A DNA stretch of 64,000 nt, taken from NCBI GenBank assembly GCA_023262855.1, contig JALQYQ010000016.1, positions 1 through 64,000 of the forward strand. The letters are read 5' to 3'. The notes beneath the pieces are model-generated. The model had not been told where the DNA came from, did not search any database, and worked only from the letters and a program-made list of their open reading frames with translations. This document shows positions 16,462 through 25,574 of the stretch, one piece after another; positions within the stretch are counted from its first letter, which is position 1, and every line of letters starts with the position of its first letter. Source of the stretch: Crocinitomicaceae bacterium (lineage in GTDB: Bacteria; Bacteroidota; Bacteroidia; Flavobacteriales_D; Crocinitomicaceae). The position numbers were made by a program, and so were the translations under genes.

Positions 16462-17436
16462 TTAGTATCCTTGACCTTGAGGCATAGCTGCTTGTGGTTT
16501 CACAAATACACCATTTGGCGCATAATCAACTAAATCGATAATAAATACCAGTGTTTCGTATGGTTGAATATCCATGCGTTGAGTTTGAGGGTTGTACATA
16601 CCTTCTGCCCCGTAAGCAAGTTTCCAAGGAACGTATAATTTATATTTCCCTCCTTTTTTCATTTTCGGTAAGGCAAACGTCCAACCTGGAATGACACCAC
16701 CTTTTAATTGTAAAGCAACACTTTCAGTGGATCCTGTCATTTTCTTCATTTCGTATGAACTTTGCATAGTATCACCCATTGCATTCATCAAAATGTATTC
16801 AATTTTGACATCATCCGTTGAACTTGGACTACCACCTTTTCCGTCTTTAATGACTTCAATCACAATGTCATTACCAAAAACTTGTGCGCCTGGGTGTTTT
16901 TTTGCTTCTGCAATAACTTTCTCACCACTTTCCTTCGTCAAATCACCAATGAACTTTTGAACAATCTCTTGTTTTTCACGGTCAGAAATCAAGGTGTCTT
17001 TTTTCAATAAGCCATGACGGAAACCAATTACCGCCATCTTCATGTCGATGTGATCTTTTCCGTTCATTTTTACTAAATCTCGGTAAAACGTGTAGCCAGT
17101 CAAACGACCTAAGCATTCTGCACCTTCTTTCGCATAAGCCTCATTGAAATCTTGGAAATTCGGTCCGAATAATTTTTTCAACGTTACATCACATCCATCT
17201 GGATTAGATTCGCTTAGGTTTTCAGAGAAACCTTTCGCCACCAATTCCATATCAAGTCTTGCAATGTTTGGATCGGGTGTTCCAACAATTGTTTTCGCAT
17301 TCATTGCCCCTAAAACGTATGAAAGTCGATCTTTCTCTGTCTTTAATTCAACAACTTCGCCATCTTTCTTGGCAGCATCATCTCCACAGCTAACGAAAAG
17401 CAGAGGAATGAAAAATAAGAAAAGTAACTTTTTCAT
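16462..17436 (-). CDS. FKBP-type peptidyl-prolyl isomerase lipoprotein
   Basis: A 324-residue lipoprotein (lipobox PLLFVSCGDD, Cys17) with an FkpA/Mip-like N-terminal helical region (about 35-180) and a C-terminal FKBP domain (about 195-310). Within the FKBP domain, KGGVIPGWTFALPKMKKGG and KLYVPWKLAYGAEGM match the family's active-site strands. It probably assists folding of exported proteins in the periplasm. The DDVKIEYILMNAMGDTM strand lacks the usual FDSS signature, so catalytic efficiency may be reduced. The ATG overlaps the stop of the upstream FKBP gene by one base (TAATG), so the two are coupled. Confidence 0.88.
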   Translation of the reverse strand: MKKLLFLFFIPLLFVSCGDDAAKKDGEVVELKTEKDRLSYVLGAMNAKTIVGTPDPNIARLDMELVAKGFSENLSESNPDGCDVTLKKLFGPNFQDFNEAYAKEGAECLGRLTGYTFYRDLVKMNGKDHIDMKMAVIGFRHGLLKKDTLISDREKQEIVQKFIGDLTKESGEKVIAEAKKHPGAQVFGNDIVIEVIKDGKGGSPSSTDDVKIEYILMNAMGDTMQSSYEMKKMTGSTESVALQLKGGVIPGWTFALPKMKKGGKYKLYVPWKLAYGAEGMYNPQTQRMDIQPYETLVFIIDLVDYAPNGVFVKPQAAMPQGQGY

Positions 17437-18035
17437 TAAGCAATTTCTAATAATTCAACATCAAAAATCAATGCACTGTATGGTTTAATAGGTCCTCCTG
17501 GATGTGGATGTGCTCCATATGCTAATTCTTGAGGAATGTACAAACGGAATTTTGCACCAACACTCATCAATTGCAATGCTTCTGTCCAACCTGGAATCAC
17601 TTGGTGAACCCCAAATGTTGCAGGCTGACCACGCATCACTGAACTATCGAAAACAGTTCCGTCGATTAATGTTCCATGATAATGAACTGTTACAGAATCT
17701 GTCGCAGCTGGTTTGTTTCCATTTCCTTCAGTAAGAATTTCATATTGCAGACCTGTCGCTGTTGTATGAATTCCTTCTTTCGCTTTATTTTCATTCAAAA
17801 AAGCTTCACCTGCTTCTTTGTTTTGTCCAAATTTTGCTTCACCAGCAGATTGCAAATAGTTTTGAATAATTGTATTCGCCATTTCAGGAGTGTACAATGG
17901 TTCTTTTCCAGCAAATGCATCGGAAATTGCTTCCGCTAAAATTTGTGGTGAAACACCTTCTAAATCCTGTTGCATCAAACTTCCCGCAATGCTCATTCCC
18001 ACGCAGTAACTTACTGCTTTAATATCTTCTGTCAT
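17436..18035 (-). CDS. FKBP-type peptidyl-prolyl isomerase (FklB-like)
   Basis: A 199-residue protein without a signal peptide: an N-terminal dimerisation helix region (about 1-85: VSYCVGMSIAGSLMQQDLEG) followed by a complete FKBP domain (VHYHGTLIDGTVFDSS, GVHQVIPGWTEALQLMSVG, RLYIPQELAYGAHPHPGG, LIFDVELLEI). All substrate-pocket positions appear intact, so this is the more typical enzyme of the pair. It is probably cytosolic. It is the first gene of a two-gene operon, with an exact -7 box 17 nt upstream. Confidence 0.93.
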   Translation of the reverse strand: MTEDIKAVSYCVGMSIAGSLMQQDLEGVSPQILAEAISDAFAGKEPLYTPEMANTIIQNYLQSAGEAKFGQNKEAGEAFLNENKAKEGIHTTATGLQYEILTEGNGNKPAATDSVTVHYHGTLIDGTVFDSSVMRGQPATFGVHQVIPGWTEALQLMSVGAKFRLYIPQELAYGAHPHPGGPIKPYSALIFDVELLEIA

Positions 18036-18052
18036 TCTAATTTATTTTGTTG

Positions 18053-18060
18053 CAAAAGTA
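18053..18060 (-). promoter_or_regulatory. -7 promoter box of the FKBP pair
   Basis: The minus strand reads TACTTTTG, an exact TAnnTTTG match, 17 nt before the ATG at 18035. A short leader of about 10-13 nt is expected. Confidence 0.6.
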
Positions 18061-18090
18061 GTTAGAAAAGTCGAACGGATGACTTCCAAT

Positions 18091-18126
18091 AAAAGGAAAA
18101 GTCGGACCGAAAATCCGACCCGACTT
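18091..18126 (-). terminator. Probable terminator of the dab operon
   Basis: AAGTCGG (18099-18105) can pair with CCGACTT (18120-18126), and an alternative inner GTCGGA/TCCGAC stem exists. On the minus strand a T-rich but interrupted tract (TTTTCCTTTTATT) follows. It lies directly after the DUF2490 gene. Confidence 0.55.
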
Positions 18127-18147
18127 AACCATTACAAACAATCGACC

Positions 18148-18897
18148 TTATTGCTTTGTGAAATCTAAGTTGTATGTTACTCCAATTTGTAATGTGTGAT
18201 TACGTTCTGCTTTAATCCCGTCAGTTTTAACAATGTATTGATTCAGATAACCTAACTGAACATTTACATTTTTATTGAAACGCCAGCCTATTGCTCCGTA
18301 CAAACGATTTTGATCTAAAATATTTTTACCAATTCCTTTTCCAAAACCTAAAAATGGTTCATCGTAAACAGCCAAAAACAAGGTGTTATCTTTCAATTCT
18401 TTTCTTGAAAGAGGAACTGTTGCTAGAAAACGATAACGTATGCGTTGACGAAACAAAAATCCATCTTTATCAAACGTTCCATCGGTATTCTTAACCCAAT
18501 TTTCAATAAAACGTTGTTCTAAGCGATAGCGATGTTGGATATCAACACGAGCAATCTTGTTCTTCATGATGTACTGCTCCCAAATACGATGTTCATTGTT
18601 ATTATGAGCAATAGGTTGATCTCCATATTGATACGAACGAATCCATCCATAACCAAGTGTCATCTGCGTATTTTGTTTGGTATAATAATCAACACCTAAT
18701 CTCAAGAGAGATTGTTGCCAATCATTGAATCCATCTGCTCGTCGCCATTGGTATTCTGTATGAATTCCCCAGCGATCTGTTAATTTATGATTTCCCGTAT
18801 ACATTACCCAAGCATGTGTTTGAGGTGAAATAATTTTTTGGGAAAAGCCATTACCTCCAACTATGAAAATAATTGCCACTAAAACTATATTTTTCAT
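18148..18897 (-). CDS. DUF2490 outer-membrane beta-barrel protein
   Basis: A 249-residue protein with a signal peptide (MKNIVLVAIIFIVGGNGFSQ) and the DUF2490 pattern: HAWVMYTGNHKLTDRWGIHT, QWRRADGFNDWQQSLLRLG, HRYRLEQRF and VQLGYLNQY near the C-terminus. DUF2490 proteins are predicted beta-barrels of unknown function. It follows the SulP gene by 14 nt and is the last gene of the DabA-DabB-SulP operon. The position suggests either an outer-membrane pore serving the carbon uptake system or simple co-transcription; both are inference. Confidence 0.82.
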   Translation of the reverse strand: MKNIVLVAIIFIVGGNGFSQKIISPQTHAWVMYTGNHKLTDRWGIHTEYQWRRADGFNDWQQSLLRLGVDYYTKQNTQMTLGYGWIRSYQYGDQPIAHNNNEHRIWEQYIMKNKIARVDIQHRYRLEQRFIENWVKNTDGTFDKDGFLFRQRIRYRFLATVPLSRKELKDNTLFLAVYDEPFLGFGKGIGKNILDQNRLYGAIGWRFNKNVNVQLGYLNQYIVKTDGIKAERNHTLQIGVTYNLDFTKQ

Positions 18898-18911
18898 ACT
18901 TTCTTGTTTAT

Positions 18912-20588
18912 TTAACGGTTGTGATTGTAATTTCTAACAGCTGCTAAATGGTGTTTAGACTTACCCACTTTTCTGAATTCCTCAATACCCAAAATTTGTA
19001 GATTCCCTCCTTCATTTGCAAAATCATCTTTCAAATGGTGCAATGTTTCGATAACGGAATGGTCAACCAGTGCACATTTACGCACATCAAAAACAACATG
19101 ATCCGTGTACGGGAACGATAAAATTTGTTTTTTCACTTTAATGAAATTACTGAATACCGCAGCACCTTCTACAGTGATGGTGTGACCTTCTACTTTCGAT
19201 TTTGCATTGAAAAGGCTAATGAAAGAAACACCTCTCGACATGTGTAAAATCATTTTCAATAAAATTCCCGCTGCAATACCAATCAAAAGATCGGTAGCGA
19301 GTGTAAAGATAATGGTAACAATAAAAACAGCTACTTGATCCATTCCGATTTTAGCCATGTGACCAAATTCTCTTGGGTGAGTTAATTTCCAACCAACTCC
19401 AATCAACATAGCTGCCAATGCCGCTTTAGGAATCAAATTACTGAATTTAACAGCTAACAATAAGAAAACTAGAATAAACAAACCATGAAAGAAATTAGCC
19501 CAACGTGTTTTTCCGCCGTTACTAACATTGGCTGATGAACGCGCTACTTCACTAATCATTGGAAGACCACCTAATGCTCCTGCTACAACATTTCCAACTC
19601 CAACTGCAATTAAATCTTTATTTGCGTTTGATTTTCGTTTGAACGGATCCAACATATCAATCGCTTTAACTGTCAAAAGTGCTTCTAAACTTCCAACTAA
19701 AGCAAACATGATTACATATTTAATAAATGTTCCTAATTGAGAAAAACCTTCAAAACTTACGTTTACTCCGATAATGTCAATCAAACCTTTTTTAAATTCT
19801 AAAAGTGGTTTGTATCCTTTTACAGCTTTACCTGCAGCGTCAACAGTATCTGGTTCATTGACAACACCCATTGCCATAGCCATTGGAATCGAAACAAGCA
19901 AAACAATTAAAGCTGCTGGAATTTTTTTGAATGCTTTAATTGGAATCATCGGCCAACCGAAAACAATTGCTAAACTCACCAAACCAAGAATGACAACATC
20001 TTTGTGCTTGAAGAAATTTGCAAAGGTATTTTTCAATTCTAGCAGTAACTCTATTGGCTCTACCATTGGCTTTCCTTCAGGTGTTACTGGATTAAATCCT
20101 AAAAGAATGTGAATTTGTTTACTAATAATGATAATTCCAATTGCAGCTAACATACCATGAACAGCCGATAGAGGAAAGAAATCACTTAAAGAACCTAATT
20201 TAAAAAGTCCAAATATAATTTGAAGAACGCCGGCGACAACAACAGCACCTAAGGCCAATTGCCAGCCATATGTTGCAATTTGTTCTGTTGTAGATCCTTT
20301 TGGAGCGCCTAAGCCAAATTCAGCAACAGCACCAGCGACGATAACAATTAATCCAGCTGCTGGACCTTTTATTGTCAAAAGTGAACCTGCAAAGAAACTT
20401 ACGATTAATCCTCCTACCATTGCTGTGATCAATCCATAAATTGCATCAAATCCACTGGCTGTAGCAATTCCAAGACTTAACGGAAGTGCTAACAAGAATA
20501 CTAAGAAACCCGATAATGCATCGGAAGAAAAATTTTGCTTTAACCCAGCAAATCCATCTAAAGGAATATTTTTAATTTTTGATTTCAT
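18912..20588 (-). CDS. SulP family anion transporter with STAS domain (bicarbonate or sulfate)
   Basis: A 558-residue inner-membrane protein with the SulP core (about 20-430: SGFLVFLLALPLSLGIATAS, LTIKGPAAGLIVIVAGAV, and a VVAGALGGLPMISEVARSSA segment typical of the family) and a C-terminal STAS domain (about 445-540, HVVFDVRKCALVDHSVIETL). SulP members carry sulfate, bicarbonate or other anions; cyanobacterial BicA takes up bicarbonate with Na+. Its place 12 nt behind dabB, in an operon with dabA, argues for bicarbonate as substrate; that is inference. The DUF2490 gene follows after 14 nt. Confidence 0.9.
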   Translation of the reverse strand: MKSKIKNIPLDGFAGLKQNFSSDALSGFLVFLLALPLSLGIATASGFDAIYGLITAMVGGLIVSFFAGSLLTIKGPAAGLIVIVAGAVAEFGLGAPKGSTTEQIATYGWQLALGAVVVAGVLQIIFGLFKLGSLSDFFPLSAVHGMLAAIGIIIISKQIHILLGFNPVTPEGKPMVEPIELLLELKNTFANFFKHKDVVILGLVSLAIVFGWPMIPIKAFKKIPAALIVLLVSIPMAMAMGVVNEPDTVDAAGKAVKGYKPLLEFKKGLIDIIGVNVSFEGFSQLGTFIKYVIMFALVGSLEALLTVKAIDMLDPFKRKSNANKDLIAVGVGNVVAGALGGLPMISEVARSSANVSNGGKTRWANFFHGLFILVFLLLAVKFSNLIPKAALAAMLIGVGWKLTHPREFGHMAKIGMDQVAVFIVTIIFTLATDLLIGIAAGILLKMILHMSRGVSFISLFNAKSKVEGHTITVEGAAVFSNFIKVKKQILSFPYTDHVVFDVRKCALVDHSVIETLHHLKDDFANEGGNLQILGIEEFRKVGKSKHHLAAVRNYNHNR

Positions 20589-20600
20589 ACTTATAATTTT

Positions 20601-22469
20601 TTAAGAAGAGCGTTTTGCTACTTCGTGATACGTTTTAACATGTGGTCCTAAGAAAATGCGCGCATAAATGCGAATCGCTGCAAGACCATTTATTATTAAA
20701 CTCATTGATATAAAGAAGGCCAACAGAATTTGATCCTCTTTGATGTGTGAAAAGATTAAATCCTCTCCAATGAATGTTGGGGTAATTGGAAAACCAGCAA
20801 TACCCATACTCGCAAGCAAAAACAACAAGGCCATTTTCGGATGTTCATAGGCATGACCATAGAATTTATCCAAACTGATCCATTCCTTCAAATTTCTCAT
20901 TCGCTGAATCACTAAATAACCGAGTAATCCGGATAAAATAACACCGCTCAAATACCAAACATGGTGAGAAAAGGCGAAATCTTCATTGAACGAAATAGCC
21001 AATGCAATCGCAAAGTGATTGGTAATAATTAAACTCCAACTGAGTCGAACACTTGCGCGCTCTGTAAACGCTTTGATTACCAACAACAATCCAAAGAATG
21101 CAAAAATCACAGGAAGGTATTCTTTCCATCTTGGAGAAATATATTCACGATTAATTGCCAGGAACAAACCAATAGCAAAGATGGCTCCGAAGAAGATATA
21201 AATGTTCTTGAACGTTAGAAATCCCCATGTTGAACCTAGCTTTTTCAAAGGATTCCACATTCTACGGTACATCCAACTATCTAAATTCCATTCCTTCAAA
21301 CTCAAAATGTACAATGAGTACTCGAATCGTTTTGGCCAAGAATCTTCAATTGTTTTATGACGTGGAACATAATTATAGAATTGCTCGCGAATCTTGTAAC
21401 TCACAACTGAAGGAGAGACCAACAATTGATAGGTTCTTAAGAACGCATTTCCAGCCACATGAACCAATGCAACTGATTCTAATCCCAAAGCGATTTCAAT
21501 GAAAATTAATCCTATTTGAGAAATCGACGAATAGGCAATTTGACTTTTCACAGACGATTGAACACGTGCCGTAAATGTTGCGATGATACTTGTTAATAGT
21601 CCCAAAGCAATTACAAAAATTCTAAACGAAATCTGATGTTCCCAAAACGTATAGGTGCGCATTAACAAGAATGCTCCCATGTGCACAGAAAGCGAACCAT
21701 AGAAAATTGCACTTGAAGGAGTTGGACCTTCCATCGCTCTTGGTAACCAAGAAGAAAATGGCAATTGTGCTGATTTTGCTGCTGCAGAGATAAAAATCAA
21801 GAAGGCAATTGAAAAACCAATCATACTGTGCCCTGCCAAATGTTCATGAACCAAATTGTAATTGTTCAGTTTTTGAAAGGAAATGTTCTCATGCCAAAAA
21901 TGATGACTCAACCACATCGCTAAGATTAACCCAACATCACCAATGCGATAAATGGAAAATACTTTTACCGCATTTTTAACTGGTAAATAACGGTCGCGAT
22001 AGAACGCAATCAACAAGAAAGAGGATACACCGAGCACTTCCCAACCAATGAACAAGGTTTCAAGGTTTCCAGAGAAAATAACAATGTTGTACCCTAAATA
22101 AAAGAACATTATTACATTAAAAAAACGTTTGTAGCCCTCTTCTCTGTGAAGGTAATAGCGACTATAAACGGTAATAATAAACGTTAGTAATGCACCTATG
22201 ATTAAATAGGTCATTGTTACATGATCGAAATAAAAATCGATATAGAAATCGTAATTGTTTGCTTTGAAAATTGAAAACTCTTTTAAGTTCAACACTTCAT
22301 GCTGGTTGAATAACCAGTATCCAATGAATCCAAGTGCAGAGAATAATTGAGCTCCAACTGTTGTAAATGCTACCCATGATAACAGATACTCATTGCGCTT
22401 CGGAATTACAAGACTTAATACAAAGCCTAAAACAGGAAGCAGAATGAAAATATTAATAAACCATCCCAT
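20601..22469 (-). CDS. dabB: DabB-like proton-conducting membrane subunit (NuoL family)
   Basis: A 622-residue polytopic membrane protein of the NADH-quinone oxidoreductase subunit L / Mrp antiporter type, with SGNLETLFIGWEVLGVSSFLL, VKVFSIYRIGDVGLILAMW, SAQLPFSSWLPRAMEGPTPSS and VQSSVKSQIAYSSISQIGLIF in order. No other complex I gene is present. It follows the dabA gene by only 4 nt. In the characterised DAB system of chemolithoautotrophs, DabB is the cation-conducting partner that energises DabA for accumulation of inorganic carbon. The gene pair is therefore named DabA-DabB rather than a complex I fragment. Confidence 0.9.
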   Translation of the reverse strand: MGWFINIFILLPVLGFVLSLVIPKRNEYLLSWVAFTTVGAQLFSALGFIGYWLFNQHEVLNLKEFSIFKANNYDFYIDFYFDHVTMTYLIIGALLTFIITVYSRYYLHREEGYKRFFNVIMFFYLGYNIVIFSGNLETLFIGWEVLGVSSFLLIAFYRDRYLPVKNAVKVFSIYRIGDVGLILAMWLSHHFWHENISFQKLNNYNLVHEHLAGHSMIGFSIAFLIFISAAAKSAQLPFSSWLPRAMEGPTPSSAIFYGSLSVHMGAFLLMRTYTFWEHQISFRIFVIALGLLTSIIATFTARVQSSVKSQIAYSSISQIGLIFIEIALGLESVALVHVAGNAFLRTYQLLVSPSVVSYKIREQFYNYVPRHKTIEDSWPKRFEYSLYILSLKEWNLDSWMYRRMWNPLKKLGSTWGFLTFKNIYIFFGAIFAIGLFLAINREYISPRWKEYLPVIFAFFGLLLVIKAFTERASVRLSWSLIITNHFAIALAISFNEDFAFSHHVWYLSGVILSGLLGYLVIQRMRNLKEWISLDKFYGHAYEHPKMALLFLLASMGIAGFPITPTFIGEDLIFSHIKEDQILLAFFISMSLIINGLAAIRIYARIFLGPHVKTYHEVAKRSS

Positions 22470-22473
22470 CTTG

Positions 22474-24969
22474 TTAGTCTTGAATTAAATAAACTGGTAA
22501 ATTCTCATGTGTTGATTCGATTTCTGCCAATAGGTTTGAAGTCATTTTCACCTCTTTACTGACAGGATTGTATATTTCAAATTCGTCATTTGTATAAACA
22601 AAAATCTCTTTCGTTTCTGGATTAACAACCGCTAATTTCACCCATTCATTTTTGAACCATTCATAAGTTCCTGGGTTGCGCTTAATTGTATCCAAAACGA
22701 CAGCAGGAAAATGCTCAACAATGACCATCAAGCGAAGTGGATCGTGTACTTCAATCATTTGACTTGGTAAGCCTGTTCTCAAATCTCCATCAATTCCATT
22801 GGCAACACCAATTAATCCCATCACATTGTGAGGTAATTTGGTTCCAGCTCCAAGGTTTTGATTATCAACACGCGAGAAATAATATTCCAAATTGATACCT
22901 CCACAAACAGGTGCTACGGCATTCAAAATAGTCAATAAGTAATTTCCTTCTGGATCTGTTTTATAATCGTATGAATTCATAAACGAACGACGATCTAAAA
23001 ACAAATTCTTTGAAAAATCTCTACGTCCAACAACAGCCAATGTATTTGTTGCATGGTTCAATTCCGGACGTGGTTCAAATAAGGAAACCGTTCTTAACTT
23101 CACTTTTTCATGCACTTTTACACTTGATTTTTTGGTATTGATTGACATGAAACGACGCGAACGTTCTTTTGCATTTGCAGCTAAAGCACGATCAAATTTT
23201 ACTTTAATCTCGTTGTGTTTCGCAAAATTGACATCTGAAAGAACTTTCAAATCATAATACATCATTTCATCTCGTGATGTATCATGCAATGCTCCGATGA
23301 ATTGCGTTTCAGCAGGAATATGAATTCCACGCTCTGCCATAATTTTTCTAACCTCAGGATGATTTCCAATGTGAGAAATTACGCGTGCATTCACTGAACC
23401 AGGTCGTCCAGAACAAGCTCCACAATCATAACCCGCATAATGCGTATTGTTCACACTACTCGAGCCGTGACCTACAATGTAGACTAGATCAGCAAAATTG
23501 TTAAGTAAACCTGTACTTCGAAGTAAACCTTCCAAACGATTCGCCATCTCCTCAACCGTAAACCCAATTTGCAATCCATCTTCTGTCATTTCTCCATTGA
23601 CATTTTCAATTGTTAAAATTGAATGTTTGTCCATATGACTAAATGACGTAACAGAAGCTGCATTTTGTGAAGGTTTGAAAACTGTGAAGAACAAACGTAA
23701 AGCAGACCAAAATCCCAGTGTATGCGTTAACAACCATCCACCTAATAAACCATGTGTATGCTTTCCAAAATGAAAATCAGATTTCGTGCGATTCGTGTTT
23801 TCAACTTCCTTAATTAAGTACTTTGGTGTTACTGGAGCTGGACAAACTTTCGTTCTAAAATCACTGCGCTCGGGCTGAAAATAAAACTCTACGTTGAAAA
23901 ATCCAGCTGTACCAAACGTACGACAATCTTTGTCTTCTAACTCAATGTGTCGTCGTATTGAACATTCACGATCATCGATACAGAAAAACCCTTGAAACGA
24001 AGGTTTTTCTTCTGCTTCTTTTTTCAACGTGTGCTTTTGTAAACCGAGTAAAACAGTATCGTAGTATGACCATTCGTATGCTTGTTGCCAAAGACGTTTC
24101 ACTTCCGTACTTTCTTTCACAATTACATCCGAAAACAACGATTCTGGTAAGGTTTCCAACTTCAAACCAAGCGGAGACCAAATTGTTCCAAAATGTTCAT
24201 CCAATGCATCGATTTCAAGTAAGAGTTCAAAAATGATTAAATCTTCGAGGCTTACTTTTTTCTGATCGATTAAAGACGTTGGATTTTCTTCAATAACAGC
24301 GATAATACCAGACCATCCTGGATGTGCAAATTGTTGATCAAAAATGTATTGTTCGTAAAGATTTGGATCTCCAACAACAATTTTAAGCAAGCTTTCGACA
24401 GAGTATTTTCCTTCGATTAAAAACGATTTAACGCGTTCTGTTTTAAAAAAACTAACAAGACTATTGCGTTCTAATTCTTTTATGGAATCTAAAAAACCGT
24501 TCTCACTTGATGGAAAATTCCAAATGGAAATTCCTTGATCCAAATAACTTCCGATGATTCTAAATAAAATCGGATGAACTAAAGAATCTAAATCTATTTT
24601 GTAAAAAGATTTCCAATTGGATCTAAGTGAACCAATACGACCAATTGGTTGATCTGTATATTTTTTGTTGATTAAACGATCTCGCCATGTCAGACTTTCT
24701 TCTGCTGTTTTGCTAATCAAAACACGGTCTAATACAGCTTCGTTTATTTTACCTTCTTTGTACAATTGACGGTATTCATCAATTGTTAAAAACACTTTGT
24801 ATCCAAAAATTTCGTGTGCTTTATTCAAAGCATCAAAGAAAGAATCTTTCTGAAATGCATGTAAAGTATTGTGATGTACGAAATCTTTTAATGGTGCTTG
24901 CGCAGGTAAAAAATGTTTTAATTCTTCTAGGGATTCGTGTAAATTGAATCCGCTATGTGATTTTTTCAT
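22474..24969 (-). CDS. dabA: DabA-like inorganic carbon transporter subunit (DUF2309, beta-CA-like site)
   Basis: An 831-residue cytoplasmic-face protein of the DUF2309/UPF0753 family. The four predicted zinc-site residues known from Halothiobacillus DabA are present with the same spacing: Cys330 and Asp332 in GFFCIDDRECS, His501 in YIVGHGSSSVNNTHYAG and Cys516 in GYDCGACSG. DabA couples CO2 hydration to ion flow through DabB, trapping bicarbonate in the cell. It is the first gene of a four-gene operon (dabA-dabB-sulP-DUF2490, gaps of 4, 12 and 14 nt). A possible -7 box TTAGTTTG (one mismatch) and a long inverted repeat lie upstream. In a presumed heterotroph the likely use is feeding carboxylases. 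Confidence 0.92.
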   Translation of the reverse strand: MKKSHSGFNLHESLEELKHFLPAQAPLKDFVHHNTLHAFQKDSFFDALNKAHEIFGYKVFLTIDEYRQLYKEGKINEAVLDRVLISKTAEESLTWRDRLINKKYTDQPIGRIGSLRSNWKSFYKIDLDSLVHPILFRIIGSYLDQGISIWNFPSSENGFLDSIKELERNSLVSFFKTERVKSFLIEGKYSVESLLKIVVGDPNLYEQYIFDQQFAHPGWSGIIAVIEENPTSLIDQKKVSLEDLIIFELLLEIDALDEHFGTIWSPLGLKLETLPESLFSDVIVKESTEVKRLWQQAYEWSYYDTVLLGLQKHTLKKEAEEKPSFQGFFCIDDRECSIRRHIELEDKDCRTFGTAGFFNVEFYFQPERSDFRTKVCPAPVTPKYLIKEVENTNRTKSDFHFGKHTHGLLGGWLLTHTLGFWSALRLFFTVFKPSQNAASVTSFSHMDKHSILTIENVNGEMTEDGLQIGFTVEEMANRLEGLLRSTGLLNNFADLVYIVGHGSSSVNNTHYAGYDCGACSGRPGSVNARVISHIGNHPEVRKIMAERGIHIPAETQFIGALHDTSRDEMMYYDLKVLSDVNFAKHNEIKVKFDRALAANAKERSRRFMSINTKKSSVKVHEKVKLRTVSLFEPRPELNHATNTLAVVGRRDFSKNLFLDRRSFMNSYDYKTDPEGNYLLTILNAVAPVCGGINLEYYFSRVDNQNLGAGTKLPHNVMGLIGVANGIDGDLRTGLPSQMIEVHDPLRLMVIVEHFPAVVLDTIKRNPGTYEWFKNEWVKLAVVNPETKEIFVYTNDEFEIYNPVSKEVKMTSNLLAEIESTHENLPVYLIQD

Positions 24970-25028
24970 AGTGTAACGGATGAATGAAAATCAAACTAAT
25001 TCACTATAAAATCGATGTAAAATTCGAT

Positions 25029-25086
25029 TTTAACAAGTCAACATAACGTATGTGACAAACTGTTTCGAGCGAAACGACTTGTTAAA
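25029..25086. repeat. Long inverted repeat upstream of dabA
   Basis: An 11-bp arm at 25029-25039 is a perfect inverted copy of 25076-25086, 36 nt apart. Nested next to the right arm is a second palindrome, GTTTCG-AG-CGAAAC (25062-25075). No U-tract follows on either strand. It lies 60-117 nt before the dabA start and right after the stop codon of the preceding gene, so it could be an operator or a stabilising hairpin. Confidence 0.5.
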
Positions 25087-25467
25087 TCATATGATAATGT
25101 GTCTTACCAATAACCAACGGGGAACCTTTACAATTGCTACTTTGCAAGGTTTGTAGTTAAAGCGTAAAACACTGGTTTTTATTGGTGCAGAAAAAAGAAA
25201 TGAATACGATTCTGGGAAATCTGAAAGAATTTCAAAATCTTCGACATCATCGTTTTCAAATGCATCTTCTTCAATTAAGAAATCAAAATGAACATTGGAT
25301 TGATCATCTGTATGGATTTCTTTTTGTTTTTGAACTGTTGTTTTTGAAAACTTACTGTGAAAAGCAGTCTTCGAAACAGATGAAGTGGAGCCAAATGAAA
25401 AAGCAACGTTACTTGTAACGAGCAGAATCGTGATGAAACAAAATAGTTTACCGATTATGTTTTTCAT
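25087..25467 (-). CDS. Small exported protein of unknown function
   Basis: A 126-residue protein beginning MKNIIGKLFCFITILLVTSN, with a hydrophobic signal ending around SNVAFSFG. The mature part is acidic (IEEDAFENDDVEDFEI) and ends in a basic PRWLLVRHIII tail. The frame is open for 14 more codons upstream (to 25509), but MKNIIGKLF gives a proper signal peptide, so I use the ATG at 25467. Codon usage resembles that of its neighbours. No family is recognised. It lies between the met operon terminator and the dab operon. Confidence 0.55.
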   Translation of the reverse strand: MKNIIGKLFCFITILLVTSNVAFSFGSTSSVSKTAFHSKFSKTTVQKQKEIHTDDQSNVHFDFLIEEDAFENDDVEDFEILSDFPESYSFLFSAPIKTSVLRFNYKPCKVAIVKVPRWLLVRHIII

Positions 25468-25514
25468 TTTTTTCTTCAAATCAGTACAAAGTTCATCATT
25501 TTTAACCAAGCATG

Positions 25515-25552
25515 AAAAAAAAAGCTTGTTATTTTTTTGCTAAAAAACAAGC
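25515..25552 (-). terminator. Intrinsic terminator of the met operon
   Basis: On the minus strand GCTTGTT pairs with AACAAGC across a 15-nt loop (arms 25546-25552 and 25524-25530), followed by nine T (25515-25523). It lies just after metZ, on the 3' side. Confidence 0.85.
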
Positions 25553-25574
25553 CTTCTTTTCTGCTCAACCAAAA

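Noticed and set aside
20601-22469. Fragment of respiratory complex I (NuoL)
   Set aside because: No other nuo genes are present and it is 4 nt from dabA; the DabB role explains the context better.
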